A stretch of 64,000 bases of DNA from Winslowiella iniecta. Lineage in GTDB: Bacteria; Pseudomonadota; Gammaproteobacteria; Enterobacterales; Enterobacteriaceae. Shown here in pieces: positions 50,170 through 61,131 of this stretch. Position 1 is the first letter of the stretch. Every line of letters begins with the position of its first letter. Under the pieces are notes generated by a model. That model saw only the letters and a list, made by a program, of their open reading frames with translations. It ran no database searches and was not told where the DNA came from. The translations under genes and the position numbers were made by a program. The stretch lies in assembly GCF_001267535.1 (NCBI RefSeq), contig NZ_JRXE01000026.1, forward strand, positions 1-64,000, given 5' to 3'.

Positions 50170-51096
50170 TCAGTGAAGCTGTTTCAGCTCATCTGCTGTC
50201 AGGCCGATCATTTCCTGAACCACCGAAAAATCCATCCCTTTCGCCAGCATCTTACGCGCCACTTCTTGTTTTCCTTCCTGTTTTACTTGCTGGCGGCTTT
50301 CCTGTTGAAGCTTCTCTGCGATAGTCATCAGTGTTTCCTTATGTTGCGGTAAACGTTCTGCCAGCTCCCGGAGAAAAGATTTCAGGTCAGCCGTTTCTCC
50401 TGCCTGGATCATGTAATTTATCAACACGTCCAGCTGCTTGTTAGTAGTGTATTAGCTGCAAAACAACGTTGCCAGAGGCTTGCACAACTCCGACAGGTCG
50501 CGCAAACGAATATGTTTCTGTAGTAGCTCGAGCGCCGCCATACGCCGGTGAGTCATGATTTCATCATCAGGAATAACCGTGAGATCCACCAGCGGAAAGT
50601 CGCCGCCATAAATCTGTCCGGCCAGCTCCGGAGCGCTGAAGCCTTGTAGCCAGCTCATCGGATACGGCCAGGGCGTTTTTTCCCCATGATAGAAAAGAAT
50701 CGGGATCACCAGCGGCAGCTGTTTATGCCCGGCCCTGAGGTGCTGATGCATGGCCGCGATGGCATAACGCATCAAACGAAAGCTCATCTGATTATCGGCG
50801 GAACTCTGATGTTCAATCAGGCAGTAAATATACCCTTCGCGGCTACCCGCTTTCAGTGAATACAGGATATCCGAGCAAAACGCTTGCAGATCATCCTCAA
50901 TAAAACTGCCAGAGGTGATTTGCAGCGTATCAAGATTGCAACGCTGCAGCAGTGCCGGAGGCAAATGAATTTGCAGAAAGTCACGCGCCGTTTCTACATC
51001 AGAAAGAAAGTATTTAAATACAGCATCATGCGGGGTTGGAGTGGAGCCCATTTTCCGTAACCTGTCATCCAGTTTGACATGTAATGACCCTGGCAC
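50170..51096 (-). pseudogene. Rpn-family (YhgA-like) PD-(D/E)XK nuclease gene split by an in-frame stop
   Basis: The gene reads as one frame of 309 codons interrupted only by a TAA at 50454-50452. The first part (214 residues, 50452-51096) has the Rpn nuclease core: 'PHDAVFKYFLSDVETARDFL' at the N-terminus, Asp in 'FCSDILY' and Glu/Gln in 'YCLIEHQSS'. The second part starts 'YTTNKQLDVLINYMIQAGET' and ends in a Gln/Lys-rich helix typical of the family's C-terminal dimerisation region. Family members are recombination-promoting nucleases. The upper half may still make a nuclease domain without its tail, and the lower half could start at a GTG (50427). Expression of either is unknown. Confidence 0.85.
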
Positions 51097-51257
51097 AGTT
51101 CATCAGTGGGTAAAATATGTTCAGTGCGTCTGGCAGACATAAAACATCTTCGTTGCTTGTGTTTGCGGGCTTACACTCATCCCGGCGTGAAGTCACTGCC
51201 TTATGACGGGGATCATTGGGGGGCATTTTCTTTTTGTGTTATGGTTCGCAACATAGA

Positions 51258-51361
51258 AACTTCCTGTTCTTTGCCGGCTTAACCATTGTGCTCACGCATA
51301 AAGGTGACCCGACGAGATTTTTCCGTGTGGGTTGCTACAGAAGTTTTTTCAACAGGAAGTT
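51258..51361. repeat. Spaced inverted repeat upstream of yfhL
   Basis: AACTTCCTGTT (51258-51268) and AACAGGAAGTT (51351-51361) are perfect 11-base inverted repeats 82 bases apart, in the 313-base gap 51097-51409. No gene was found between them. The gap must also contain the yfhL promoter. The repeat could be an RNA structure or the ends of a tiny mobile-element relic. Confidence 0.4.
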
Positions 51362-51400
51362 CACCATCTACTCACTGATTTTAAATAAATTAAAGCGTAA

Positions 51401-51664
<264 letters not shown>

Positions 51665-51676
51665 TGGCTTAGCAAC

Positions 51677-51694
51677 AGCGGCGCGAACGCCGCT
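51677..51694. repeat. Palindrome related to the dispersed repeat (yfhL-acpS gap)
   Basis: AGCGGCGCGAACGCCGCT is a perfect palindromic stem of seven pairs with a CGAA loop, in the convergent yfhL-acpS gap. It shares the GGCG...AACGCCGC core with the copies at 37389, 37435 and 48290 but is more diverged. It may also end transcription of both genes. Confidence 0.5.
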
Positions 51695-51707
51695 CCAGAG
51701 ATTGCAG

Positions 51708-52088
51708 TCAGTTTTCGATGATCACCGTCGCACAGGCATAGTTGCGCTCATCCGCCAGCGTCACATGTACATATTTGACGCCAAGCTTTTCTGCCACTTC
51801 CGCCGCATGCTGGAAAAAACGCAGCCCCGGCTTGCCCAGTTCATCGTTATACACTTCAAACTGATTAAACGCTAAACCCCCGCGGATACCGGTGCCAAAG
51901 GCTTTGGCGGCGGCTTCTTTGACGGCAAAACGCTTGGCAAGAAAGCGTAGCGGCTGCTTATGCGCCTGATATTGCGCCCACTCGTTCGCGCTCAGCACGC
52001 GCTGAGCCAGACGATCGCCAGAACGGGAGATCACCCCTTCAATGCGCGCAATCTCGACGATATCGGTGCCAAGGCCAAGAATAGCCAT
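51708..52088 (-). CDS. acpS: Holo-[acyl-carrier-protein] synthase
   Basis: Transfers 4'-phosphopantetheine from CoA to acyl carrier protein, which activates fatty acid synthesis. The protein has 126 residues, the family size. Metal-binding Asp is in 'GLGTDIVEI' (Asp9) and Glu in '[14 protein letters not shown]'. Its ATG shares one base with the pdxJ stop (TAATG), so translation is coupled. It is the last gene of the rnc-era-recO-pdxJ-acpS series. Confidence 0.97.
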   Translation of the reverse strand: MAILGLGTDIVEIARIEGVISRSGDRLAQRVLSANEWAQYQAHKQPLRFLAKRFAVKEAAAKAFGTGIRGGLAFNQFEVYNDELGKPGLRFFQHAAEVAEKLGVKYVHVTLADERNYACATVIIEN

Positions 52089-52819
52089 TAGCGACGCGCT
52101 TCCCGCATCAGCTGCTTCATCTCTTTCACCGCATCCGCCAGTCCACTCATTACCGCCCGACCAATAATTGCATGGCCGATATTAAGTTCATGCATTTCCG
52201 GCAGCGCAGCAATCGGCAACACGTTGTGGTAGGTCAGACCGTGTCCGGCATTCACCTTCAGACCCTGACCTGCCGCATAGGTAGCCGCTTCGCGGATTCT
52301 GGCCAGCTCAGCGTCACGCGCCGCGCCCTCTTCGGCTTCCGCATAGGCACCGGTGTGAATCTCAATATAGGGCGCGCCAGAGGCGACAGCGGCGTCGATT
52401 TGCGCTTTATCAGCATCGATAAACAGCGAAACCAGAATGCCGACAGCATGCAGACGCGCCACGGCGGCGGTAATTTTTTCCAGCTGACCGGCAACATCCA
52501 GCCCGCCTTCCGTAGTGACTTCCTGACGTTTTTCCGGCACCAGGCAGCAAAAATGGGGTTTGATTTCACAGGCAATATCGACCATTTCGTCGGTGACTGC
52601 CATCTCCAGATTCATCCGCGTCTGGATGGTCTGACGCAAAATGCGCACGTCGCGGTCGGTAATATGACGACGATCTTCACGCAGATGCACGGTAATACCG
52701 TCTGCACCAGCCTGTTCGGAAACAAACGCCGCCTGAACCGGATCGGGATAGTTGGTGCCACGCGCATTACGCACGGTAGCCACGTGATCGATATTGACGC
52801 CTAACAACAACTCAGCCAT
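52088..52819 (-). CDS. pdxJ: Pyridoxine 5'-phosphate synthase
   Basis: Condenses 1-deoxyxylulose 5-phosphate with 3-amino-2-oxopropyl phosphate to form pyridoxine phosphate. The protein has 243 residues, the same as E. coli. The TIM barrel begins '[18 protein letters not shown]', with phosphate-binding residues in '[11 protein letters not shown]' and '[10 protein letters not shown]'. The ATG at 52819 follows GAGGA; a frame open to 52843 adds eight residues. The product PLP is the cofactor of IscS and GlyA, both in this window. It overlaps acpS by one base. Confidence 0.97.
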   Translation of the reverse strand: MAELLLGVNIDHVATVRNARGTNYPDPVQAAFVSEQAGADGITVHLREDRRHITDRDVRILRQTIQTRMNLEMAVTDEMVDIACEIKPHFCCLVPEKRQEVTTEGGLDVAGQLEKITAAVARLHAVGILVSLFIDADKAQIDAAVASGAPYIEIHTGAYAEAEEGAARDAELARIREAATYAAGQGLKVNAGHGLTYHNVLPIAALPEMHELNIGHAIIGRAVMSGLADAVKEMKQLMREARR

Positions 52820-52893
52820 GACAGTCCTCAAATTTTTTGCCAACGTTAAATGCAGTTTACAACGTTCAGCGCCTGAGGCGGTATGACCTGCTG

Positions 52894-53631
52894 CTATTCC
52901 CCGGCGGGTGGCGCTGCGTCTGCACGTTTTTTCGGCACAAACTGGCGAAAAAGCTCCTGGCTTTTTAGCGGTTTGCCGCCAAGATAGGGTTTTAATGCAA
53001 TGCGGGTAAAGCGTTTCGCGGCGCGTAAACTGTCGGCATCGGGAAACTCACGCTCGGACAGCGCGCGCAGATGGCGGCCGGTAAAACTGCGGTTATTAAT
53101 CACCATACTGGCGATAAAACCTTTCTCTTCACGGTAGCTGTAAGTCATCTCATCGGCCACCTCTTCCCCGCTGCCGGCACAGTGAAGAAAATCGACGCCA
53201 TAGCCAAGATGGCCGAGCATCGCCAGCTCAAAGCGACGCAGTGCGGGTTCAGGTGAACCGCTGGATGCGGCTAAAGACTGAATACAGTGAAGATAATCGA
53301 AGAACAGCTCAGAAAAGGCGGTTTCGTGCTGAAGCACGCGCGAGACCAGTTCATTGACGTACAGGCCGCAGTAGAGCGTGATGCCGCTTAACGGCAACGC
53401 CAGCGACACCGCTTCGGCACCGCGCAACGTTTTCACTTCGCCGCGTCCGCCCCAGCGGATCAGCAGCGGGGTAAACGGCTGCAAGGCACCTTTAAGGCTG
53501 GAGCGTTTTGAGCGGGCACCTTTGGCCAGTACCCGCACACGGCCGTGACTTTCGGTAAACAGGTCTAACAGCAGACTGGTTTCGCTATAAGGTCGTCCAT
53601 GCAGGACAAACGCACGTTGCCAGCCTTCCAT
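52894..53631 (-). CDS. recO: DNA repair protein RecO
   Basis: Recombination mediator of the RecFOR pathway that loads RecA on SSB-coated single-stranded DNA and anneals strands. The protein has 245 residues. The N-terminal OB fold is '[20 protein letters not shown]'. A helical C-terminal domain has '[18 protein letters not shown]'. The usual zinc-finger cysteines of Gram-positive RecO are not expected and not seen. It lies seven bases downstream of era. Confidence 0.96.
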   Translation of the reverse strand: MEGWQRAFVLHGRPYSETSLLLDLFTESHGRVRVLAKGARSKRSSLKGALQPFTPLLIRWGGRGEVKTLRGAEAVSLALPLSGITLYCGLYVNELVSRVLQHETAFSELFFDYLHCIQSLAASSGSPEPALRRFELAMLGHLGYGVDFLHCAGSGEEVADEMTYSYREEKGFIASMVINNRSFTGRHLRALSEREFPDADSLRAAKRFTRIALKPYLGGKPLKSQELFRQFVPKKRADAAPPAGE

Positions 53632-53638
53632 TTAATGT

Positions 53639-54540
53639 TTACAGATCGTCAACGTAGCCCAGGCTGCGCAATGCACGTTCGTCATCCGCCCAGCCAGACT
53701 TCACTTTCACCCACAGTTCAAGGTGTACTTTCGCCTCAAACATATCTTCCATATCTTTACGTGCTTCGATACCGATAGTTTTGATCTTGGCGCCTTTGTT
53801 ACCAATCACCATCTTCTTCTGGCCTTCACGCTCTACCAGAATCAGGCCATTGATATCATAGCCACCGCGTTCGTTAGTAACAAAACGCTCGATCTCAACC
53901 GTGACCGAGTACGGCAGTTCAGCACCAAGGAAACGCATCAGTTTTTCACGGATGATTTCAGAGGCCATAAAGCGCTGCGAACGGTCGGTAATGTAGTCTT
54001 CCGGGAAGTGATGAATCGCTTCCGGCAGACGTTTACGCACGATGCTGGCAATAGTATCGACATTTTTGCCGCTTTCGGCAGAGATTGGCACCAGATCCAT
54101 AAAGTCCATCTGCTGAGAGAGGAACTGGATATGGGGCAGCAGAATGCTTTTATCGGTGACGTTATCAACTTTGTTGATCGCCAACAGTACCGGCACTTTG
54201 CCATCTTTAAGTTTATTCAACACCATTTCATCGTCAGCGGTCCAGCGCGTGCCTTCAACCACGAAGATCACCAGCTCAACATCACCGATGGAGCTGCTGG
54301 CGGCGCGGTTCATTAAACGGTTAATGGCGCGCTTCTCTTCCATGTGCAAGCCCGGCGTATCCACGTAGATCGCCTGATAAGCGCCTTCGGTGTGAATACC
54401 CATAATACGGTGACGGGTGGTTTGCGGTTTACGCGAGGTGATGGAAATCTTCTGCCCCAGTAACTGGTTCAGCAGTGTCGATTTACCAACGTTTGGGCGG
54501 CCTACAATAGCAATAAAGCCGCAATGGGTCTGTTGTTCGC

Positions 54541-54544
<4 letters not shown>
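53639..54544 (-). CDS. era: GTPase Era
   Basis: Essential GTPase that binds the 3' end of 16S rRNA during 30S maturation. The protein has 301 residues. The P-loop GRPNVGKS is at 15-22, with switch and G3 motifs in '[18 protein letters not shown]' and NKVD following. The C-terminal KH domain has '[20 protein letters not shown]'. In E. coli the start overlaps the rnc stop. Here a duplicated piece of the rnc tail lies directly before it, and the ATG still overlaps the TGA of that duplicated copy. Confidence 0.98.
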
Positions 54545-55284
<740 letters not shown>

Positions 55285-55368
55285 TTACCAATTTCAAGAA
55301 TGCGTCAATTATTCTGCACACGGAACAGGGCTGACTGAATGACCAACACTAAACAGTTTCGTTTGCAG

Positions 55369-55423
55369 TGGCTTCCCGCAGGAAGCCAACCTTTAAATCT
55401 TCGTTGCCCGCATCACTGCGGGC
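55369..55423 (-). promoter_or_regulatory. Two stem-loops in the rnc leader (lepB-rnc gap)
   Basis: TGGCTTCC/GGAAGCCA (55369-55388, loop CGCA) and GCCCGC/GCGGGC (55406-55423, six-base loop) lie just after the lepB stop and about 90-140 bases before rnc. In E. coli RNase III represses its own gene by cutting a stem in this leader. These stems could play that part or act as 3' processing signals of lepB. The stems are seen; the role is inference. Confidence 0.5.
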
Positions 55424-55427
55424 GCGA

Positions 55428-56402
55428 TCAATGAATACCGCCAATACGGCTTAAGCGAACGCCGGTCGGCCACTGACCTTCTTGCTTCTCAAAGCTCATC
55501 CAGATTGCTGTCGCTTTTCCGACCAGATTCTTCTCCGGAACAAAGCCCCAATAACGGCTGTCTGCGCTGTTATCACGGTTATCGCCCATCATAAAGTACT
55601 GGCCCTGCGGCACCACCCACGTTGACTGTGGCTGACCTGGCTGACGATAGTACGCGCCCGGCTGGCTTGGCACTTCAAGGGTCATCAGAATGCGGTGCTT
55701 CACGTCGCCCAGCGTTTCATCACGCGTGGCGAGGCGCAGGCCACCTTTCATCGATTCGCCCTGCGGTACCTGGAAGAATCCACTGCCGGACTCGTTGCCA
55801 TCAAAACCGCTAAAGGTCTGAATAAAGCCGCTTGGCTGAACATCGGTGTAAGTTACCGCCAGCGCTTTGTCACAAGCCTGACCGTTGTCACACGCCGGAT
55901 TAATCGTCAGCGTTTTGCTGTCCGGATCGTAGCTGACCCGGTCGCCAGGCACGCCGATCACGCGTTTAATATAATCCACACTGGGCTGTTTCGGATATTT
56001 AAACACCGCAACATCGCCGCGTTTAGGATGCCCGGTTGGGATCAGCGTGGTCTGGGTGATCGGGTCTTTAATCCCGTAGGAGAATTTCTCCACCAGGATA
56101 AAGTCACCGATCAGCAGTGTCGGCATCATTGAACCGGAAGGGATCTGAAAGGGTTCGTAAACAAACGAACGCACAATAAAGACCACTGCCAGCACCGGAA
56201 ATACCGAGGCGGCCGTTTCGACCCAACCCGGCTGTTTAGCCACTTTGGCCAGCGTTTTATCATCAACGGCAGTACCGGTTTGTGCCCGAACTTCAGCCTG
56301 CTTCGCACGGCGCGCAGGCGCCCATTTGAACTTATCGATACACCAGATAATGCCGGTCACCAGAGTTGCCAGCGCCAGAATCAGGGCGAAAGTATTAGCC
56401 AT
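55428..56402 (-). CDS. lepB: Signal peptidase I
   Basis: Inner-membrane serine protease that cleaves signal peptides of exported proteins. The protein has 324 residues, the same as E. coli. Two N-terminal membrane segments lie at about 2-22 and 62-80. The nucleophile Ser91 is in 'QIPSGSMMPTLLIGD'. The general-base lysine is in 'VDYIKRVIGVPGD', and box E is 'YFMMGDNRDNSADSRYWG'. It starts 12 bases after lepA, in the lepA-lepB-rnc-era order of E. coli. Confidence 0.98.
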   Translation of the reverse strand: MANTFALILALATLVTGIIWCIDKFKWAPARRAKQAEVRAQTGTAVDDKTLAKVAKQPGWVETAASVFPVLAVVFIVRSFVYEPFQIPSGSMMPTLLIGDFILVEKFSYGIKDPITQTTLIPTGHPKRGDVAVFKYPKQPSVDYIKRVIGVPGDRVSYDPDSKTLTINPACDNGQACDKALAVTYTDVQPSGFIQTFSGFDGNESGSGFFQVPQGESMKGGLRLATRDETLGDVKHRILMTLEVPSQPGAYYRQPGQPQSTWVVPQGQYFMMGDNRDNSADSRYWGFVPEKNLVGKATAIWMSFEKQEGQWPTGVRLSRIGGIH

Positions 56403-56414
56403 TAACCGATTTCC

Positions 56415-58214
56415 TTATTTGCTATCTTTTCCGACATGCAGAATAGCGAGGAACGCTTCCTGTGGCAGCTCAACGTTACCGACCTGCTTCATACGTTTCT
56501 TACCGTCTTTCTGTTTCTGCAACAGTTTCTTCTTACGACTGACGTCGCCGCCGTAGCATTTCGCCAGCACGTTTTTACGCAACTGCTTAACGGTTGAGCG
56601 GGCAATAATATGCGTGCCAATCGCCGCCTGAATGGCGATATCAAACTGCTGACGCGGAATCAGATCTTTCATCTTTTCCACCAGCTCACGACCACGGTAC
56701 TGCGAGTTATCGCGGTGAGTAATCAACGCCAGCGCATCAACACGTTCGGCGTTAATCAGGACGTCGACACGCACCATGTCAGAAGTCTGGAAACGCTTGA
56801 AGTTATAATCCAGTGACGCATAACCCCGTGAGGTGGATTTCAGACGGTCAAAGAAGTCGAGAACCACTTCCGCCATCGGAATTTCGTAGGTCAGTGCCAC
56901 CTGGTTGCCGTGATAAACCATATTGGTCTGCACGCCACGCTTCTCAATACACAGAGTAATGACGTTGCCAAGGAACTCCTGCGGCAGCAGCATATGACAC
57001 TCTGCAATTGGTTCACGCAGTTCAGCGATATTGTTCAGCGCAGGCAGCTTCGATGGGCTGTCGACATAAACCGTTTCGCCACTGGTGGTTTCCACTTCAT
57101 ACACGACCGTTGGTGCGGTGGTGATCAGGTCCAGGTCGTATTCACGCTCCAGACGCTCCTGAATGATCTCCATATGCAACAAGCCGAGGAAGCCACAGCG
57201 GAAGCCGAAGCCCAGCGCGGTAGAACTTTCTGGCTCATAGAACAGTGAAGCGTCGTTCAGGCTCAGTTTGCCCAGCGCATCGCGGAAGGCTTCATAATCG
57301 TCAGAGCTGATTGGGAACAGACCGGCATAAACCTGCGGCTTCACTTTTTTGAAGCCTGGCAGCGCTTTATCCGCCGGATTGCGCGACTGAGTCAGGGTAT
57401 CCCCCACTGGCGCGCCGAGAATGTCTTTAATCGCACAGACCAGCCAGCCCACTTCGCCGCAGTTCAGCACATCGCGATCGACACGTTTCGGAGTAAAAAT
57501 ACCCAGACGGTCGGCGTTATACACCTGACCGGTGCTCATCACTTTAATTTTGTCGCCTTTACGCATGGTGCCGTTTTTAATACGAACCAGCGAGACTACG
57601 CCAAGGTAGTTATCGAACCAGGAGTCGATGATCAGCGCCTGAAGAGGTGCATCTGCATCGCCTTCCGGTGCCGGGATATCACGAACCAGGCGTTCCAGCA
57701 CTTCCGGTACGCCAACGCCGGTTTTCGCCGAGCAACGCACCGCGTCGGTGGCATCAATACCGACGATATCTTCGATTTCCTGGGCTGCACGATCGGGATC
57801 GGCCGCTGGCAGATCGATCTTATTCAGCACCGGCACCACTTCCAGATCCATTTCCATAGCGGTGTAGCAGTTTGCCAGGGTTTGTGCTTCCACGCCCTGC
57901 CCTGCATCAACCACCAACAACGCGCCTTCACAGGCGGCCAGCGAACGTGAAACTTCATAAGAGAAGTCAACGTGGCCCGGCGTATCGATAAAATTGAGCT
58001 GGTAAGTTTCACCGTTCAGCGCTTTGTAATCGAGCGTTACGCTCTGCGCTTTAATAGTAATGCCACGCTCACGTTCCAAATCCATTGAATCCAGAACCTG
58101 CGCAGCCATTTCGCGCTCAGTCAAACCGCCACAGATCTGAATCAGACGGTCAGAAAGCGTCGATTTACCGTGGTCGATGTGGGCGATGATGGAGAAATTT
58201 CGTATGTGCTTCAT
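56415..58214 (-). CDS. lepA: Elongation factor 4 (LepA)
   Basis: Translational GTPase implicated in initiation and 30S assembly. The protein has 599 residues, the same as E. coli. The P-loop AHIDHGKS is at 11-18, with 'DTPGHVDF' and NKID following. Domains II and III and EF-G-like V come next, and the LepA-specific C-terminal domain ends '[14 protein letters not shown]'. The 243-base gap upstream (58215-58457) contains no supported gene and one imperfect GC-rich hairpin near 58429-58457, just after rseC. Confidence 0.98.
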   Translation of the reverse strand: MKHIRNFSIIAHIDHGKSTLSDRLIQICGGLTEREMAAQVLDSMDLERERGITIKAQSVTLDYKALNGETYQLNFIDTPGHVDFSYEVSRSLAACEGALLVVDAGQGVEAQTLANCYTAMEMDLEVVPVLNKIDLPAADPDRAAQEIEDIVGIDATDAVRCSAKTGVGVPEVLERLVRDIPAPEGDADAPLQALIIDSWFDNYLGVVSLVRIKNGTMRKGDKIKVMSTGQVYNADRLGIFTPKRVDRDVLNCGEVGWLVCAIKDILGAPVGDTLTQSRNPADKALPGFKKVKPQVYAGLFPISSDDYEAFRDALGKLSLNDASLFYEPESSTALGFGFRCGFLGLLHMEIIQERLEREYDLDLITTAPTVVYEVETTSGETVYVDSPSKLPALNNIAELREPIAECHMLLPQEFLGNVITLCIEKRGVQTNMVYHGNQVALTYEIPMAEVVLDFFDRLKSTSRGYASLDYNFKRFQTSDMVRVDVLINAERVDALALITHRDNSQYRGRELVEKMKDLIPRQQFDIAIQAAIGTHIIARSTVKQLRKNVLAKCYGGDVSRKKKLLQKQKDGKKRMKQVGNVELPQEAFLAILHVGKDSK

Positions 58215-58457
58215 TATAGAGACTTTTCTGCCTTACAAATTCTGGGACTCTCGCGACGGAAAATTTCGGAGAGCATCATTTCACAGGCGGACTTTTGTCC
58301 GAAAGGCTGCATTCTACACTACATATCAGAGTCGTGGAATCATCGTCAGCAAGCGATAAACGTAAGAAAAAGCAAGTGGAGGTTTTTTTAGCAGCATCAG
58401 GGGGAAAATTGCAGGTCTGAATCGATAACTGGCCGCCGCGATTGCGGCGTTGACCAG

Positions 58458-58922
58458 TTAAACTTCACTCTCAACGCGCAGCACATCAGGCGGTAAAGAA
58501 ACGCTTAAAATAACCGGCTGGAAAGCTTCACGATCACCAAAACGGCTTGAAATGCCCTTCGCAATGATAAAACCACCGATACCACCCAGCAGAGCGCCAG
58601 CCGCAGCCGCCAGATCGCTGTGGAACAAGCTCTGGAACAGGCCAGCCAGCACAAATAACCCCAGTAATGGCGTCATATACACCAGCAGTGCCGACCCCAA
58701 CAAGCTGCTCTCTTTGATGCCCAGTTCAATACGCTGACCCGCTTGCAGCGGTTTCTCGCTGGCAATCTGCATCACATGGGCATTTTTCGGCCCAAGCTTA
58801 TTCAGCATATGACTGCCACAGCCTTTACGCGCCGAGCAACTGTTGCATGAGGTTTTAATTTCGGAATGCAGTGTCGCAATCCCGTTTTGCCACGAAACCA
58901 CCGTGGCCCATTCTCTCATCAT
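58458..58922 (-). CDS. rseC: SoxR-reducing system / sigma-E factor regulatory protein RseC
   Basis: Inner-membrane protein of the rpoE operon; in E. coli it has a minor positive effect on sigma-E and takes part in reducing SoxR. The protein has 154 residues. The N-terminal cytoplasmic part has cysteines Cys26, Cys29 and Cys35 in 'CNSCSARKGC', which could hold a metal or cluster. Two membrane segments lie at about 75-95 and 98-120. Its start overlaps the end of rseB by four bases. Confidence 0.95.
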   Translation of the reverse strand: MMREWATVVSWQNGIATLHSEIKTSCNSCSARKGCGSHMLNKLGPKNAHVMQIASEKPLQAGQRIELGIKESSLLGSALLVYMTPLLGLFVLAGLFQSLFHSDLAAAAGALLGGIGGFIIAKGISSRFGDREAFQPVILSVSLPPDVLRVESEV

Positions 58923-59872
58923 CGTTTGGTTCCAAAATCGATACGGTCAGCAATGCGTTTGGTGGTTGACGGCGGAAGCTCGCCGACCACGGTAATTTCA
59001 GCATTATCGCGTACAACAGTCTGCACCGTACGACGTCCTGTGCGCAATAGCTGCGCAGAACTGGATTTATCGGCCGGGCTGATATTGATGGAGAAACTAA
59101 ACAGGCCGTCAGAGTAAAGCCGTGATTCGACGGGTTTATTCAGCGAAGGAATATTGCGGCGGCTTTGGGAAATCTGCTTCATGCCGGCCGGCAACCACTC
59201 GGGTTTCCACTCCAGCGTCACTTTATCTACCGGAGGAACTGAAAGCGACGGCGGCAAACTGGCTTTTTCCAGCCCCTGCATCAGGTTACGCACGCCTTCA
59301 TCGACGGCAAAACTCACTACGCGATACTGTTCCAGCGTCTCACCGTCGCGATCGAGCAAATCAACCCGCAGTGGCAACTTGGTTTCGCTATCCATCCAGA
59401 CGATATAACTGTAACGCGTGCCATCGCGCGCGACGATGCGAATCACTTCACACATCTGGTCGGCGATACGCGTGCGGCCTACGGCGATAAAATCGTAGTT
59501 GTCGGTTAATTGCTGGAAATCGGCATACACCACTGACGGCAAGGAGTCGATAATATGCGCGCCTGCCAGGGTGAAAGGCTCAAGGCCAGGTTCGAAATAG
59601 CTGATATCGTTACCACGTTGAATAATTTCACGACGTGGTCCATCCATCTGCAACAGCTGAGCAAAGACTTTACTGTCGATAACCGCATGGCGATAACGTA
59701 ACGATTCGATCCCCAGTCTGGAGACGTTGATATAGGCGAGTTCGTAATTGAGAGACTGACTAGCCTGCTCCATCTGTTGTAACAGCGCCCCGGACGTGGT
59801 TTGTGCCGGGGCGACAGATGAATACAACAGACTGCCAGCCATAAGGCTGACGGCGCACCAGAATTGCTTCAT
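58919..59872 (-). CDS. rseB: Sigma-E factor regulatory protein RseB
   Basis: Periplasmic protein that binds RseA and shields it from the protease DegS, releasing it on sensing LPS or lipoprotein stress. The protein has 317 residues. The signal peptide is cleaved after 'SSVAPA'. The large LolA-like domain has 'NYELAYINVSRLGIESLRYR', and a smaller C-terminal domain has 'LFSFSINISPAD'. The start overlaps the rseA stop by one base, so the genes are coupled. Confidence 0.97.
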   Translation of the reverse strand: MKQFWCAVSLMAGSLLYSSVAPAQTTSGALLQQMEQASQSLNYELAYINVSRLGIESLRYRHAVIDSKVFAQLLQMDGPRREIIQRGNDISYFEPGLEPFTLAGAHIIDSLPSVVYADFQQLTDNYDFIAVGRTRIADQMCEVIRIVARDGTRYSYIVWMDSETKLPLRVDLLDRDGETLEQYRVVSFAVDEGVRNLMQGLEKASLPPSLSVPPVDKVTLEWKPEWLPAGMKQISQSRRNIPSLNKPVESRLYSDGLFSFSINISPADKSSSAQLLRTGRRTVQTVVRDNAEITVVGELPPSTTKRIADRIDFGTKR

Positions 59873-60525
59873 TACTGCTGTTGAATTCCTAAAGACTGAT
59901 TTCCTGGAACCTGAACCGCCGCTTGCTGTGGCGAGTTCTGTTCAAACTGAAGCTGTTCCGAATGCAAACGACGCTGCAATTCGTAATCCTGCAACAATGC
60001 GTTAACCCGACGACGCTGTTCCTGCACCTGCTGCGGCGCATTAGTCGCGTTCGCGCTGTCGGACGGCACGCCCAGACTGACCGGAGAAGCTTTACCCATC
60101 ATTGGCAAGGTATTGAATACCGGAGAGTCAGATTGCTGGCTACCATCCTGCTGGGGTTGATTATAGTGCTGAACACCGACAATAACGGCCAGTGAAACAC
60201 ATGCTGCGACCCCCACCTGAGTGATCTGCGCAGCCCACGGACGCACTTTGGCCCAGAATGGCATTTTTTCCCAGCGTTCAGGCTTGGGCTGCACTTCCGG
60301 AATCAGTGTGGTGACTTTACGAACAGGCTCATTTTCGATGGCCGCAGCAACACGTGCTGCAATATCAAAATGAACGACCTCTCCGACATCGCCACGCAAA
60401 GTATCGCGGATAAGATGATAGCTTTCCCAGCTTTGTTGCAGTGTGGCGTCTTTAGACAATGCGGATAAAACTTCGTTGTCCAAAGCCTCACCGTCCATTA
60501 AAGCGGAAAGTTTTTCTTTCTGCAT
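59872..60525 (-). CDS. rseA: Anti-sigma-E factor RseA
   Basis: Single-pass inner-membrane protein that holds sigma-E inactive until cleaved by DegS and RseP. The protein has 217 residues. The cytoplasmic anti-sigma domain begins 'MQKEKLSALMDGEALDNEVL'. One membrane segment is at about 98-118. A Gln-rich periplasmic domain binds RseB. It follows rpoE by 30 bases in the rpoE-rseA-rseB-rseC operon. Confidence 0.97.
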   Translation of the reverse strand: MQKEKLSALMDGEALDNEVLSALSKDATLQQSWESYHLIRDTLRGDVGEVVHFDIAARVAAAIENEPVRKVTTLIPEVQPKPERWEKMPFWAKVRPWAAQITQVGVAACVSLAVIVGVQHYNQPQQDGSQQSDSPVFNTLPMMGKASPVSLGVPSDSANATNAPQQVQEQRRRVNALLQDYELQRRLHSEQLQFEQNSPQQAAVQVPGNQSLGIQQQ

Positions 60526-60555
60526 GCCTTAGTACCCTTCCTGTGTCCGTTATCG

Positions 60556-61131
60556 CTAACGTTGGATAAGCGGTTGAACTTTATTATCGATAGCTTCACG
60601 CGCACGAAAAATGCGTGAACGCACCGTACCCACCGGACAATCCATTATAGCCGCTATCTCTTCATAGCTCAGGCCATCCAACTCGCGAAGCGTTATGGCC
60701 ATGCGCAGGTCTTCAGGGAGTGACTCAATGGTACGAAAAACTATCTGTTTCAATTCTTCAGACAACATTAAGTTCTCAGGGTTCGAAATTTCTTTCAGCG
60801 CACCTGCACTTTCGAAATTTTCCGCGTCAATGGCATCCACATCACTGGATGGCGGACGACGCCCCTGAGCAACCAAATAGTTCTTAGCCGTATTCACCGC
60901 GATGCGGTACAGCCAGGTATAAAATGCGCTATCGCCACGGAATGACTCCAGTGCGCGATACGCTTTGATGAATGATTCTTGCACCACATCAGGCACATCG
61001 CCCGATGGAACGTAGCGCGAAACCAGGCTTGCCACTTTATGCTGGTAACGAACAACCAGTAAATTGAATGACTTCTGATCTCCATTCTGCACTCGCTCGA
61101 CGAGAACCTGATCCGTTAACTGCTCGCTCAT
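60556..61131 (-). CDS. rpoE: RNA polymerase sigma-E factor
   Basis: ECF sigma factor for the envelope stress response. The protein has 191 residues, the same as E. coli. Region 2 has 'DVVQESFIKAYRALESFRGD' and region 4 'LRMAITLRELDGLSYEEIA'. It is autoregulated: a consensus sigma-E promoter lies about 80 bases upstream. A short overlapping frame in the leader may couple its translation. It heads the rpoE-rseABC operon. Confidence 0.99.
   Translation of the reverse strand: MSEQLTDQVLVERVQNGDQKSFNLLVVRYQHKVASLVSRYVPSGDVPDVVQESFIKAYRALESFRGDSAFYTWLYRIAVNTAKNYLVAQGRRPPSSDVDAIDAENFESAGALKEISNPENLMLSEELKQIVFRTIESLPEDLRMAITLRELDGLSYEEIAAIMDCPVGTVRSRIFRAREAIDNKVQPLIQR

Noticed and set aside
58177-58391. 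Two 60-73 codon frames in the lepA leader
   Set aside because: They overlap the lepA start on the opposite strand, lack ribosome-binding sites and match no family known to me.
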